Source of the DNA: Siderastrea siderea
Taxonomy: Eukaryota; Cnidaria; Anthozoa; Scleractinia; Rhizangiidae
Length of the DNA stretch: 64,000 nucleotides
Reading direction: 5' to 3'
Assembly (NCBI GenBank): GCA_964030785.1
Contig: OZ034971.1
Location: 15,238,400 to 15,302,399 of the forward strand
Below, one piece after another: positions 34,401 to 45,395 of this stretch (within the stretch, counting starts at the first letter, position 1; each line of letters starts with the position of its first letter). The notes beneath the pieces were generated by a model. The model saw only the letters and a list, made by a program, of their open reading frames with translations, searched no databases and was not told the DNA's origin. A program made the position numbers and the translations under genes.

Positions 34401-35448
34401 CCATTGGTCGAAGCATGGCAACGTACAAAAACGAGAATAAATTAGTTGAATGAAAAGCGTTCGTTGATACCGTGGGGATTAAGAGTGCCGATTTGAAAGA
34501 AGAACGCTTGCTCTAAATTTTTACGGCTTTCCGTGTTGCCCTGGTGTAGGGAAAGGCCGCAGACCGTCATGTGTTGGCTAGAATGGTCAGGGAAATTGAA
34601 GAGTCGAGCGACTGGGGCATGGTTTGGATGCGTCCTGGTCATTTCCTTCAACGTCTCGCAGGTGTTCGCGGAAGCGGTCGCATAGTCTCCCCTCTGTTTC
34701 GCCACTGTCATGTTTATGCATAAAAAGCATGATATGCAATACATTTGAGGAGATTTTTGCACGACTTAAGCGCAGAACTAGAAAATTTTGGCCCAACGTT
34801 TGCAGACCTAATCCATTTCCATCTGGGCCACTTGTAACCAAGGACACTTTTTTAACAGTTTCAATGAACCAGTATAGCATCTTATCAGGCTGATTACTTT
34901 TAGGTTTTTATTAATGTTAACGTGACCTTGGGGCGTTCAAAGTGTTAGTAAAAATAGCTGATATAGATCATTTTATTTTGTAGCAGCCTTTTCCCATGCC
35001 AGCAGTTATTAGACGATTTTTAATGGGAACGAAACTGGAAAAATGGGCAGCATTATCTTTCCTCTGGTGTAAGATAACGTATGAGTCGCAATTAAAGCAC
35101 AGGGTGTATAACGTATTCTTGCATACATATTAACATTCTCTTGCTTGAAAAAATTCCCAGCACTCCAAGACATCAGAGCTAACCACCAGATTTGTTGTCT
35201 CAGCAGATGTAAGCGGAGGTTGGTCAGAATGGTCCAAGTGGTCGAGATGTTCTGCAACATGTGGTGGAGGGTTGACCTACACCACACGCAACTGTCCAGC
35301 ACATGGCGGTCAGCACTGTTCAGGAAGGCGTATTAGAGTTCGAATGTGCAACTTAAACAGATGTAAAAATGCGCATGACAAGAAAGTGAACCTCGAACGA
35401 TCACTCGGCGAAATGGCAGCTGCTAGAAGCCACATTTCCAGAACGTGA
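31478..35448 (+). CDS. Gene F: secreted acidic protein with coiled coil and C-terminal thrombospondin type-1 repeat
   Basis: Exons: 31478-31553 (signal peptide, MKDKEHIFLFLFIFLVIRC; donor AGAG|GTAACA), 32020-32982 (acceptor TTTTACGTAG, donor CAAG|GTTTGT) and 35207-35448 (acceptor TGTCTCAGCAG). Phases agree and 1281 nt give 426 residues. Exon 2 encodes an Asn/Asp/Glu/Gln-rich region (GGGGNENNDDSNAAYEDNN, PEEEDTEPP), a hydrophobic patch (LSTLVASRLRAANTLNLLGL) and a Glu/Lys/Ala-rich coiled coil at its end. Exon 3 encodes one complete TSP1 repeat: WSEWSKWSRC, SATCGGG and six cysteines in the usual order, then a short basic tail. TSP1 repeats act in extracellular adhesion; W-x-x-W motifs are typical C-mannosylation sites. 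The second donor is weak: without splicing, the frame stops at 32996 and gives a 350-residue form lacking TSP1. The last acceptor is a NAGNAG site, so one residue may vary. The TSP1 exon could belong to a separate gene, but no other first exon was found nearby. Confidence 0.68.
33255..33481. mobile_element. Palindromic MITE of 227 bp with 9-bp target duplication
   Basis: TTAATCCGG is repeated exactly at 33246-33254 and 33482-33490. The terminal inverted repeats begin TAGCCTGAGAAAACAGCCGA and extend through GACGTCTGAGTAACGAGCGC on both arms. It lies in the last intron of gene F as modelled. There is no coding capacity. Confidence 0.9.
34231..34645 (+). repeat. R1 repeat, longest single copy
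   Basis: It starts with the core GGGGTTAGTTTGTAAAGAAAC and continues through GACGTTTCAAGCGTTACCCC, GTTGATACCGTGGGGATTAA and a GGAAAGGCCGCAGACCGTC end. The order agrees with pieces at 4027-4500 and 5605-5795. It lies in the last intron of gene F. Confidence 0.7.
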
Positions 35449-35488
35449 CATGTCATTGGCGTTATTATTCCATTCAGAAAATCTGAAA

Positions 35489-35494
35489 ATTAAA
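35489..35494 (+). terminator. Possible polyadenylation signal of gene F
   Basis: ATTAAA lies 41 bases after the stop codon of the TSP1 exon. No comparable signal lies close behind the alternative stop at 32996. Confidence 0.35.
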
Positions 35495-37165
35495 TGTTAA
35501 TATATAAATGCAATATAAAGCCTAGACAAAATTTGCTTCTCAATCTTTATAAAGATTTGCTTTCTTCGTGGTAGGCAGGAAATTATTTTACTATTTCTGA
35601 GCCAGGATGCTCAATATTTCTTAAAGAATCTTGCCAAAAATATTTCCCGTCAGTTAGTACCTAAGAAAACAACAAGTCGAAAAGTTCCAAACGCGAGCAA
35701 ACTACGAGGGCTATGTGGCACACAACTTAGCTGGCGTAGTTCAATTCGTCTAAAATGTCAGTTGGGTGGTATAAAACACTCATGAGAGGAGGAATTCAAC
35801 CCCTTATAAGTTTCTAGTGGCGCATTTCAAGTTATTTGTCTGACCAAGCAAGTGTATGAGAGATTTCTCTTTATAAGAGTCTGGTGCCGGAATTGTTAAC
35901 GTCTATTTAAGTAAGGGGTAGTTTTTTAATGAAATTAGAGGTTTGGCACTGATTGGTGTTAAGAATGGCTCTAAATGTTTGGTATAAAGTCCAGGCCAAA
36001 TGGAGATGCAGATTAACACAAGTTTGGAAATGCCATGCAATGGGTGGCCAACAGAATTGCAAGTAAAGTCGCAAGTTCCACGTAAATTACAGAAAAACGG
36101 GTTTATCAAAGAAAACAACACAAACAGCAACTTACCTCTGACGAGTGGCCAAACGCAGAAAAACGTGCTCCAAAATTGCGGGCGAGTTGGAGCTTTATCT
36201 GGACCCAGGTAGTGGTTAAACGGAATCAAAAGCAAACGCTGCTACCTGCGTCCGTTTGGCCAGGCATTCAAAACTAAATCAACTCGTTTAGGTGAAGCCA
36301 GCACCGACCAATGTAACATTAATATATATATTTTTTTGTTTTTAACCCAGTCAATTTAAACAGTGAAAATAATCCTTTTTAGTATTTTAATTAAACAATA
36401 ACTGGCAGTCTCAGTGAAATAAATTTATTTTTTTTCTTCAAAACATGCTTCGTTGATTGTCTCCAAAATTAAACCAAAGGAAGCAAAAATGCGAAGAACA
36501 TTCACTTGTTTTCGATACATGTAGCTAATGTCACTACCTTCTGTTTTAATAATAATCTCCGTTGTTTTGTCGTTTTAGCTACAAATGTAGACTGCTAGCA
36601 GTCCCGGCTTTCTGGATAGTCGAAAGTGCGCGCGAAATAGCTGAGAGCGCGAGCTATCAACAGCACGACGAGTGCTAGCAGTCTACTACAAATGGGGAAA
36701 CATTGCTAATCACCCTGGTGTATAGTTCACACATGAATTAACACATTGTCGTTTACACCACATAACCTGGCAGTCCTGACTGGGTAACTCCAACTGTTAA
36801 TGATCATATAAATTGCTATTGAAGTTTCAGCAATTGTATACCTTCTTATTTTCATAACTCTAAATATGGGGCCTTGGATTTCGTCTTATGATCAAGCGAA
36901 AAATGTTAAGTAAACATATATTATTAAGGGATTTATGGTTGATTTTTCCACTCATCCACCCAAACACTAAGTAGAAAACCAAATAAAAATAACTTCTCAA
37001 GACACTAGAAAATCGCCTTTTACTGTGTTGGTTAAAATTCTTTTAGCTTAAATGTTGATGGAAACGAGACACTGAAAAAAAGCGCGCAGTTATTCAAACA
37101 ATGTAACAACCTGTTATAAATGATTAGGGAGTTATTGTATATAATCCTCTTGTCATGTCAATAAT
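35495..37165. other. Intergenic region between gene F and the transporter array
   Basis: No gene is seen. Apart from the small MITE at 36588-36685 it contains AT-rich DNA with short open frames only. The two genes flanking it point toward each other, so it should contain both 3' untranslated regions. Confidence 0.5.
36588..36685. mobile_element. 98-bp MITE with 9-bp target duplication
   Basis: CTACAAATG is repeated exactly at 36579-36587 and 36686-36694. The ends are inverted repeats: TAGACTGCTAGCAGTC at the left and the inverse of TAGACTGCTAGCACTC at the right (15 of 16 positions). Confidence 0.9.
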
Positions 37166-38815
37166 CTATTCTTTAAAATTGTCTGCTTTGCTAATAGTCT
37201 GTAAATTTATGTCGCCTTTCTTTTCTTCTGTGTGGCGAACATTGTTTACTATAATAAATACGAAAAGAACTATCAAACTTAACTCTCCAAAAACGAGAAA
37301 AGCCGTGCTGGTCCCAAACTCATGAACCATGACGCCTCCCAGCAGCCCGCCACTGGCATAGCCTAACCCGGTGTAAAAACCATTGACGAGTCCTTGGAGT
37401 GTTGTGGCCACTCCTGGTTCAGCACCCACATGAGAAACAAATGATGACCAAACGGCAGCAGTTGTTATTCCTTGGATAAATTCTATAGGCAAGAACAGCC
37501 AAGGTTTGCTACAGTATGAGTAATAAAAGAAACGCAGAGCATAGCACAGCAGTCCCAGGTATATAACCCGGAAGTGTCCGATGTTGCGCAGCAGACGTTC
37601 AGACAATAAGTACACGACAACTTCTGCTGTACTGTTGGCCAGAATGATTGAGCCAAACAGCATTTGCTGGCCGCCTAGCTCACGAAGATGCCAGAAGAGA
37701 AAAGTTTGTATAAATCCAAAAGCTGTTCCGCAATAAAATACAATGAAAAGAAAAAAGGCGTAGTCGAAGTTTCTAAGCACTTTTAATCCCCCTACTGCAG
37801 TTTCTTTGCATTGCGAGTGGTCAACAGGTTTAAAACGAAACCGACTTGCCACAATCAGAGCGGCCACCATGTAAACTGCAAACACATAAAAACAAGGAAT
37901 GTAATTGATGTCCATCTCCTGACTACAAGGATTAAGAGTTTTCCATCCGCTAATGGATGTGCCGACGATGAAAGCTGTCATGCCATAACCAACTGATCCC
38001 CAGAAAGCTTGTTTGCCGTATTCGTGACTGTCCTCTGCTAGAATCTGCAGTGTGGCTGTGTCTGCGAGGCACTGGGTCGGGGATGCAAAAAATTGTCCAG
38101 CTACGGTTATACAAACCGTGAGAATGAAGAGTCTCGAGGAATCGGAGATTTTCTCGGGGGAAGGATGAAATTTTATGTCCGGAAACGTGTCTTCTGTGAG
38201 TTTAGTAGATTTCTCAGGTTCGTATCCACTTGAGAAAAAGCTTAAAGCCCATGGAAGAAATCTACTTGATCCAACAATAGATTCGTAAGATCGTGGCGAA
38301 GTATGACGATGATCGATGGAATTCTTTGTTCTGTGTGATCGCGGTGATAAGCTTGTGAAATTAGTTTTGTGCCTGGAGACATTTTGGAACAACGATAAAG
38401 ACAGCGAGTTCATCTCGTAGCAGGCTTTTGGTTTCTCTCCTATGGGTATTATGGCCAAAGAAAATGTTGACAAAAGCCAGGCGGACAATCCTAATAACAA
38501 CACAAATTTACTTTTGTTGAATCGATCTGCCAGAGCACCCCAGACAGGTGTAAAAACAAACTGGACAAGAGATCGAACTGCCACAAGGATTCCCAGCTGT
38601 CGAGGTGAGAGGAACAACTGTTTAAAGTACAATGATAGATAAGGCCACAGCGATCCAAAAGCCGAGAAGTAGAACAGGTAAAATAGTTTGGACACCAGTC
38701 GCTTTCGGTTAATTTTACAATCGAAGCGATGTTTTGATTTCTCATCTCCTTCTTCATCATTGTTGCCACAAAATCTCTGTGGAGACGCCTTTGATTTTCT
38801 TTCGCATTCTTCCAT
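37166..38815 (-). CDS. MFSD6-like: MFSD6-like major facilitator transporter 1
   Basis: One uninterrupted frame of 549 residues starts at the ATG at 38815; the frame is open further upstream only through a TTG, so this is the first Met. A hydrophilic N-terminus is followed by RKRLVSKLFYLFYFSAFGSL, the MFSD6-type first membrane segment, and by the major facilitator motif GALADRF between segments 2 and 3. After segment 3 comes a loop of about 100 residues, then nine further segments, including FLFWHLRELGG before segment 8 and GITTAAVWSSF in segment 10. The last residues are a short charged cytoplasmic tail. The substrate of this family is not established, so none is assigned. It points away from the three other copies. 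A GTAG|GTAACTC acceptor-like site lies near 38912 on this strand, so an untranslated first exon may exist further up. Confidence 0.88.
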   Translation of the reverse strand: MEECERKSKASPQRFCGNNDEEGDEKSKHRFDCKINRKRLVSKLFYLFYFSAFGSLWPYLSLYFKQLFLSPRQLGILVAVRSLVQFVFTPVWGALADRFNKSKFVLLLGLSAWLLSTFSLAIIPIGEKPKACYEMNSLSLSLFQNVSRHKTNFTSLSPRSHRTKNSIDHRHTSPRSYESIVGSSRFLPWALSFFSSGYEPEKSTKLTEDTFPDIKFHPSPEKISDSSRLFILTVCITVAGQFFASPTQCLADTATLQILAEDSHEYGKQAFWGSVGYGMTAFIVGTSISGWKTLNPCSQEMDINYIPCFYVFAVYMVAALIVASRFRFKPVDHSQCKETAVGGLKVLRNFDYAFFLFIVFYCGTAFGFIQTFLFWHLRELGGQQMLFGSIILANSTAEVVVYLLSERLLRNIGHFRVIYLGLLCYALRFFYYSYCSKPWLFLPIEFIQGITTAAVWSSFVSHVGAEPGVATTLQGLVNGFYTGLGYASGGLLGGVMVHEFGTSTAFLVFGELSLIVLFVFIIVNNVRHTEEKKGDINLQTISKADNFKE

Positions 38816-41800
38816 TGACTCAGCAGAATTGTTTTGGGTTTTTCCACGGGGCACGCACTCCAAAACGCATTGACAACCTTCATTGATGCTTAAACGGGAA
38901 TATTGAGTTACCTACAATGCGGTGACATCATCTAGGGAAACAAGGGCTCTTGTTTTGTTTACCCGGGTTAATTTTTTATGCGATAACCAAAATAACCGCT
39001 CCAAACTGGTACCTCCATTGTTCCTCTCTCCTTATAAGGAAGTTTGTTTGACAAACGTCTTTCTTGCTTATGAAAACTTGACAGCCGGCCTGATTTTAGT
39101 AACAGATTTCTCCATGAGTATAATGGGTCAAAAAGAACCCAATTGCAAGCACTCATAGAGTTTGCGCAAATTAAATTTACTGCCAGTGTCGTCGTAACCA
39201 TCAAATTCCAAATTTGACTCCAGGGGTGGATAGCATTTTGGAAAGAAGATTATTTTAGGAGGATTAGTATCGCATGGTTAGGGGCTGTTGTGTCAGCTGT
39301 AACTAAGAATATCAAAGTATGAACCCAAGTGAGTGAAAGCGGTCCTCAGAGGGACTGTTGAAGATGTTGACTGTCACTAACATTGACGTTGACTGAGTAA
39401 TGCTGTCATTATTGAACGTAAAGGCTACTCTCCCCAAGCGATCGTAGTAAACAGACTACTTAGGCTACCTTGTGATAAATGTTCAGTCGAATATAAAGGG
39501 TATCTGAAACACAACACGAGCTCTACGGACGTACCTTCTTTCAGTACACACCAAAACGTAATGAAATCAAATAATTTAAACCTGCCAACAGAAGGCAGTG
39601 TTTTGTTAAAAGTTAAAAGGCCATGGGCCTTATTTAGTTCTAGGAGGAAAAGCTCATTATTCCAAGGAAGATTTTCATCGCAAAAATGACGAGGTCGGGA
39701 GACGCGGATTAGGGAGGGGGCACCTTGCAATTGGAGGGCGATTGTTCCCTGTTAACATTAAGCACATTATACCGGAAGTTAACCGGCGAGGTAAACACAC
39801 CAAGGGCAAGAAAACCGGGAACACAAAAGCTCCATTAAAAGAGCTTCTGGATAAGTTTTCTAGAACGCAAAATTCGTGAGTCGTTCTGACAATTTCTACT
39901 GAACTAATCGTTATCTATACGAACTGTTTTTGTTGCTGTTATTGATGTCGTCCGGACATTTTTGCTTTCTTTTTAGGAAACAAGCAGAGATTTTTTCGCT
40001 GATGTTGAAAACAAAACTGATATATGTCAAAGGAAAATAGCGAACTGCAAGAAACCCTCCCAGCTGCAGAACTTATGGTTTTGCCTAAAAGACGCACTAC
40101 GGCGCACAAGTGCAATAAATAAGCAGCTTTCGATGTTTCCAAAAACGCCGTTCTATTTGTCATTATAGGGGAGGGCTACTGGTAGAATCTATCTATCTAT
40201 CTACCCTCGACAGCCTATTTTCTTGGGATTACATCCCCAAGGAAACTGTGTAATATTCCACGTTTAATCGATCATCTTCTTAATCCTCATTAACAATTTT
40301 AGATGGACAACTACCTTAATTACTACCAAAGTTACAACTGAATTAACACTGCCAATGTAGCAAAATTTATCGCTGAAGTTTCCTGTTGATCAATCTCTGC
40401 AGCACGTATCTTAGTGAAGAAAATAAACCCTCTTTTTCACATGATTGTAACTTTACTTCAACAATGGATTTGTCTATACTTGTAGTGAAAATAGTAAAAA
40501 GGTACCAGCAAGTAGGGATATGTATGCTCCCCAACAAAGTTTTTGAATTTTAGGCATTTTTCCTCGTCAGCCTGACGCCAATCTTTCTTCCATCACCCCC
40601 TCAAATTGCACAAGAAAAAAGTCTCCCACCTTAACTTTGACCTTTGAATAAACGTCATTCATTGAATACTGCTATCAAAATCGCCAAACAGCAGCAGTTT
40701 GGTCGTTGGAGAAAAACCTTCTAAGCTAGCAGTGATTAGCTGAGAGAGGGCATTTTTCTTGACTATGGCGCGAGCAAGAATTAAGTGCCCGGAGATCCGT
40801 AACTAGGAGTACAGATTGAAAACTCGAGGCTAGCGACAAGTTTATTACGTCTCTCAAATCAGAAAAAAAGGAAAACGATTCCAGTCAAATGATGAACGCC
40901 AGCATCATTTGAAGGACTTGCATCAAACAAAAGAAATAAAAGAGTGAATTTGATCACTTATTCTATTTATTGAAGTATGAAAGGAATGTTTATTTCATGA
41001 GTCCAAGGCAGAAGTGTCCTCATCGGTTACCCCTGAAGATGATTCAACTTGTCGTTTGTATGAATCGAGAAAATGGCCCGGGGTGGGCCAAACCGTAAAT
41101 TTACTATGTAACGTATAAACTATATAAAATACTGATAGGAACATGCTGCCACAAAGGATAAGTTGTCGTGGGGATTTTTTATTAGGACTTATGGTTTGCA
41201 ATAGTCGGACACGTGAAAATTTTGTCCAGTCGGTTAATATATACGAAATATGGGGCGATAAGTAAGGTGAGGTCAAAAATGCTTTGAATAAAGAAGCGGG
41301 TTTTACAACCCAAAAGGCTACCAAACAGTTGCACGATGGAATGGTTTTATTTTAGATCCCCGGTTTACAAACTTGCAATTTTCCCACTTTCTGGGTAAAT
41401 AAGTAGCTTTATGGAGCAAAAGTGAAAAATCACCACAACGCCGCCATCTTGGATGACTTCACAGGACCCAAGTAGCGCCATTCAAATGCTTAACCCATAC
41501 TATTAACCCGGTAGTATATAGAGGAAATCAAAGGCTTTAGATTAAACTAAAACCTTTTCAGAATACATCGTAATAAGGTTACAACCATCTCCCCTTCCTT
41601 TCTTGTAGCACGTATGATGGGGTTTTGTAGGGCATCAAACAGCACTTTGTTACTGATAGATAAACAAAGATTGCTATACCCTACTTATATGTAGAAAGCG
41701 AAAGGCAAAGTTTCCTTAAATTATTGTGCAGTGAAAACAAAGAGAAATCTGACAAAAATTAGTTAAGTGTAAGATATGTTTGCTCTCTTTGTCTGAGTCG

Positions 41801-42324
41801 CGCAAATTATCACACTCAACGCAACAACCCATTGTAAAGAGTATCAAATACAGGGAATATGAATATGATACAATTCTTTTGTTTGACTTTGAGCTCACGA
41901 AGGCACTTCCTTGGCTTATTATGGCGTACCTAAAAAACCAAGGGATTTTCAAACGGATTAGCTAGACTAAACTCGACAAGACCGCGGGTTATAACTGGTG
42001 GTTAACGACTTGAGGTGTGCAACAAGTCAGGAAAACGCAAATGCCATGAATTTTATGAAGTGCCTGTAACGAGTGATGGACCAAAGAAATGCGATGAAAA
42101 CGAACTGTTGGCCTGATCCACAGGCAGTATCTGCTAGGAGTACTACAATTTAGACTGGACAACCAGAAGTGACTTTCAGTGTACTTTGCAGTACCTCAGA
42201 GACTGCTTACAGTACCTCTATTTACATGTGAGACACGGAGTGTGATCAAGCTTGTGTTTTCTCTCAATATCTTCTTAGCAAACAAGGATTGTTGATTGTT
42301 GTTGATAGAAAATTTGAACAAGTT
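38816..42324. other. Region between transporters 1 and 2
   Basis: This divergent intergenic region should carry the promoters of both transporters. No strong TATA box stands out. A short (ATCT)n run lies near 40187-40203. One possible terminal exon on the - strand is listed separately; otherwise no gene was recognised. A CTTCTTAG acceptor-like site at about 42279 precedes transporter 2 and suggests an untranslated first exon. Confidence 0.4.
40995..41190 (-). CDS. Possible terminal exon of a small membrane protein
   Basis: The - strand frame reads SPRQLILCGSMFLSVFYIV, a hydrophobic segment, then a polar end GVTDEDTSALDS. Its TGA is followed directly by AATAAA (TTTATT on the + strand at 40989-40994), as at a real 3' end. 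The frame has no good start; the upstream edge given here is approximate, and no upstream exon was found. It was not recognised as any family. Confidence 0.25.
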
Positions 42325-43884
42325 ATGAAATCACTCCAAAATGCCGAAATTGATCAAGAAGAGCAGCGCATCGACAGCAAAGGAGAACACCAACTCGATG
42401 CCGACAATGAAAAGACATACTGTCCACAAATCGATAGAAAACTTATCCCAGCAAAACTGTTTTACTTCTTGTATTTTTCATCTTTGGGAACGCTAGTGCC
42501 TTATCTTGCTTTGTACTATAAGCAAATGAAGCTGACGCCGTCTCAAGTGGGAATATTGATGGGATTAAAACCATTCGTCGAGTTCATCTGCACACCTCTC
42601 TGGGGAGCCTTTGTGGACCGATTCAAAAAAGGCAAGTCTGTTCTCTTGCTATCCCTGCTGGTTACCGCATTGTCTCAGTTCTCGCTGTCTTTAGTAGCAC
42701 CAGCTGAGCGTTTATGCACAATGCGCTTCATCCCGCGATCCATCAAGATGCCAGATAATTCTTCTAAACTCTTCCCTCGAGAAGGAAACACTTCTATTTT
42801 CTGGAAGGACTTTGTTTTCGTCTCCTCCATGGTGAACAGTAAGCCGTGGCCGTTAGTTTATCTCAGCAGAGAGGCAGCTTCACCCAAGGGTTTGTCGGAG
42901 AACTCTACGAAAGTTCCCAGTACCACGGAACTTTTCACAATACTGTTCATCATTATTCTATTTAGCAACATCATCTCGTCCCCATCCCTGGCACTCGCAG
43001 ACACGGTAACAATGCAAACGTTGAAACCCAATGTACACTTATACGGGCGTCAGCGGCTATGGGGTTCGGTTGGATGGGGAATTGCATCCTTTTTAATAGG
43101 AGCACTAGTTACGCTAAGTCACCACTGTCCTAATCCCTTCACTAAGCCTTCTGAGATCAATTACATGCCTTGTTTCTGTGCATTTGGTGCTTTAATGCTC
43201 CTGGCCGTTCTTACATCCACGAGATTTAAGTTTTCTTATAACTCCGAGGACGCGAAGGATATTAATAATTGTGGTATAATTGATAGTTTTAAACAAAGTA
43301 TCAGCATAAAATATACTATATTCTTATGCACGGCATATTATTTTGGCATTCTAAACGCCTTTACAAAGACCTTTCTGTTTTGGCATTTGAAGGATTTGGG
43401 CGGAACACAGCTACTCTTTAGCGTCATTGCAGCTGTCAACTGCTTTGCTGAAGTCTCTGTTTATGTGATATCGGACAGAGTCATCACACATCTGGGGCAT
43501 ACCCGGGTTATCTACCTTGCTTCTGCAGGATTTGCCGTGCGTTGTCTGTGGTATTCATTTCTCACAAACCCCTGGTTCGTTCTCCCGTTAGAGATCATGC
43601 CTGGTATAACAAACGCGTTAGCTTGGGTGGCTATGATGTCTTACGTCAATGAAATATCGACCACTGATAACTCCACCACGCATCAAGGAATTCTGTATGG
43701 ATTCTACAGAGGACTTGGTTATGGATGTGGTGAAGTGCTTGGAGGTCTAATGATTAACTTTGTAGGATCTGCGAATGCTTTTAAAGTTTTTGCATTAGGA
43801 GCAGTTTCCATTCTCGTAGGAAATATTTTAGTTGAAAATTTAAATCATTTGAAACGAATTACTAAATGCTACTCGGATGACTAA
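42325..43884 (+). CDS. MFSD6-like: MFSD6-like major facilitator transporter 2
   Basis: A single frame of 519 residues begins at the first ATG (42325); the frame is open upstream to 42289 but without ATG. Key elements are DRKLIPAKLFYFLYFSSLG (segment 1), SQVGILMGLKPFVEF (segment 2), WGAFVDRFKKGK (the family motif), a loop of about 75 residues between segments 3 and 4, SSPSLALADTVTMQ (segment 4), RLWGSVGWGIASFLIGA (segment 5), FLFWHLKDLGGTQLLFSV (segments 7 and 8) and GITNALAWVAMMSYV (segment 10). The C-terminus is short. It is closer to copies 3 and 4 than to copy 1 in the FLFWHLKDLGG region. Coding is intact with no frameshift. Confidence 0.9.
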   Translation: MKSLQNAEIDQEEQRIDSKGEHQLDADNEKTYCPQIDRKLIPAKLFYFLYFSSLGTLVPYLALYYKQMKLTPSQVGILMGLKPFVEFICTPLWGAFVDRFKKGKSVLLLSLLVTALSQFSLSLVAPAERLCTMRFIPRSIKMPDNSSKLFPREGNTSIFWKDFVFVSSMVNSKPWPLVYLSREAASPKGLSENSTKVPSTTELFTILFIIILFSNIISSPSLALADTVTMQTLKPNVHLYGRQRLWGSVGWGIASFLIGALVTLSHHCPNPFTKPSEINYMPCFCAFGALMLLAVLTSTRFKFSYNSEDAKDINNCGIIDSFKQSISIKYTIFLCTAYYFGILNAFTKTFLFWHLKDLGGTQLLFSVIAAVNCFAEVSVYVISDRVITHLGHTRVIYLASAGFAVRCLWYSFLTNPWFVLPLEIMPGITNALAWVAMMSYVNEISTTDNSTTHQGILYGFYRGLGYGCGEVLGGLMINFVGSANAFKVFALGAVSILVGNILVENLNHLKRITKCYSDD

Positions 43885-44852
43885 CGAATTAATGCATATG
43901 TCAGTAATTTACAGCGATGTAAAGTGAGCTCGCCTCACAGCCAAAAACCAAATTAAAATGCCTTTAATATTATATTTTATAATCGGTTCCAAAATCTCTG
44001 CACAGGCTACTCTTCTGATTTACATTACAATCGATCGATTGCAATACAATGAGCTACAATGCAAATAATAAGCAGTCGGGACGAGGTTATAGCAGAGCAG
44101 ATCATATCTTTGCCGATGGGAAAGGTAGAGGAAAACAACTGATCTGCACATTTATTGACAAATCACGACATTTCTCCACAACCGAGCCAATCATGCCAAC
44201 GTGAGTCTTCATGTGGGCATGAAGACCAAACCGTACAGATACCACGCAGCTCTTTACTACCTCTAATTTCACTGGACCTTTTTTTTTTTTTGTTTTTTTG
44301 TAATAGTGAGACTTTATTTCAGCCATTGCAAAGTACAAATAAACAAAGATTACAAAGTTACTCACTACACTCCCTTCCCCCTCTCCAAAACAAAAAAACT
44401 GGCTAATCACACAAAAAGAAAAGAAAGAGAAAGAAAAAAACTTACAAAAACATGAAAAACTTACAAGGACAACTAAGTACATACAGAAAAAAAAAGCAAA
44501 AAAAGTTACAAGCACAGCAAAAGAAAAATACATGTAGCTACATGACATGAAAAGAACACCATAATGTAGTACTCAGAACTGCGTCTGGGCTGAAGGTTTT
44601 GAGCTATTTCATGGATATTTTTCAGAAGTCGTAAAAAACTAGAAAAATTAGGAGAGCATTCCTTTTGTTTACAGGTCCAAATGTGATACTTAGCAACTAG
44701 AAAAGCAAAATTTATTGAAGTCTTAATTTTGACGTATCCGGTTTCATACCCAGCGCAGTATCTGCTCGTAAAGGCATGTTCTTAGTTAAAACCTGGCAAG
44801 TTTGGAGCCATAAAACAAGATTATTCCAAAGCAACTGGGTACTTTCGCAGTT

Positions 44853-45395
44853 TCAAAATAAATGAAAGAGAGTTTCAGTTTCCCTTTTACAGAAAGTACA
44901 TTTTTCGTTGTCACTAAGACCTATCTTATACAGAAAGTCGTTTGTTGACAAGCGACGATGCAAAAATTTGAAATTAAAAACTCTAAGCTTCGAACTTTTA
45001 GTACACTCGAAAGCCAATAAATAGACAGATTTCCAGTTAATCTCATGATCCTCCTCTGGCTCTGGGCAAATCTCTCTGCACCATTTCCCTTGGCTCCGAA
45101 GGGGTTGCTCGCTTTTACTTAAAACCAGCTTATTGTATATCAGTTTAGAGGGTTTAGCGCTGCGCAAGAATTTTGAGAAAAAGGAGCAGTAGTTACTCGA
45201 AGGGGAACCCGTGTTTTGTCTGCGAAGACATCTAGCTGCTGCAATAATTTCAAAAAAATTAAGGGGTCGAAGTTGGACGTCGTATCTGCTTTCAAAGGAA
45301 GAAGGTGAAAGAAAGCTGTCGGAGTTATCCATTAAATGCCTGATTTCGGTTATACCTTTAAGGAACCCATCTCTGTTAAAAACAGGTTTTTCCAT
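44853..45395 (-). pseudogene. LINE polyprotein C-terminal fragment
   Basis: A 180-codon frame reads VFNRDGFLKGITEIRHLM and later KLRVFNFKFLHRRLSTNDFL, ending in CTFCKRETETLFHLF, the start of the zinc-knuckle-like segment found at the end of L1-type reverse transcriptases. A stop codon then interrupts a continuation that still looks like the same family (WNNLVLWLQTC). Confidence 0.8.

Noticed and set aside
35207..35448. TSP1 exon as an independent small gene
   Set aside because: It lacks a start codon and signal peptide of its own, begins at an acceptor in phase 1, and the only nearby phase-1 donor of a secreted gene is at 32982. Kept as part of gene F with lower confidence.
38816..38863. Longer N-terminus for transporter 1 beginning at 38863
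   Set aside because: That frame start is a TTG; the first ATG is at 38815, and the other transporters have N-termini of comparable length from a true ATG.
42289..42324. Longer N-terminus for transporter 2 beginning at 42289
   Set aside because: It also begins with TTG; the first ATG is at 42325. An upstream untranslated exon is more likely.
44102..44548. Open frames over the LINE 3' end, including a Phe/Ser/Cys-rich one
   Set aside because: They come from A-rich and T-rich LINE untranslated sequence and do not resemble protein.
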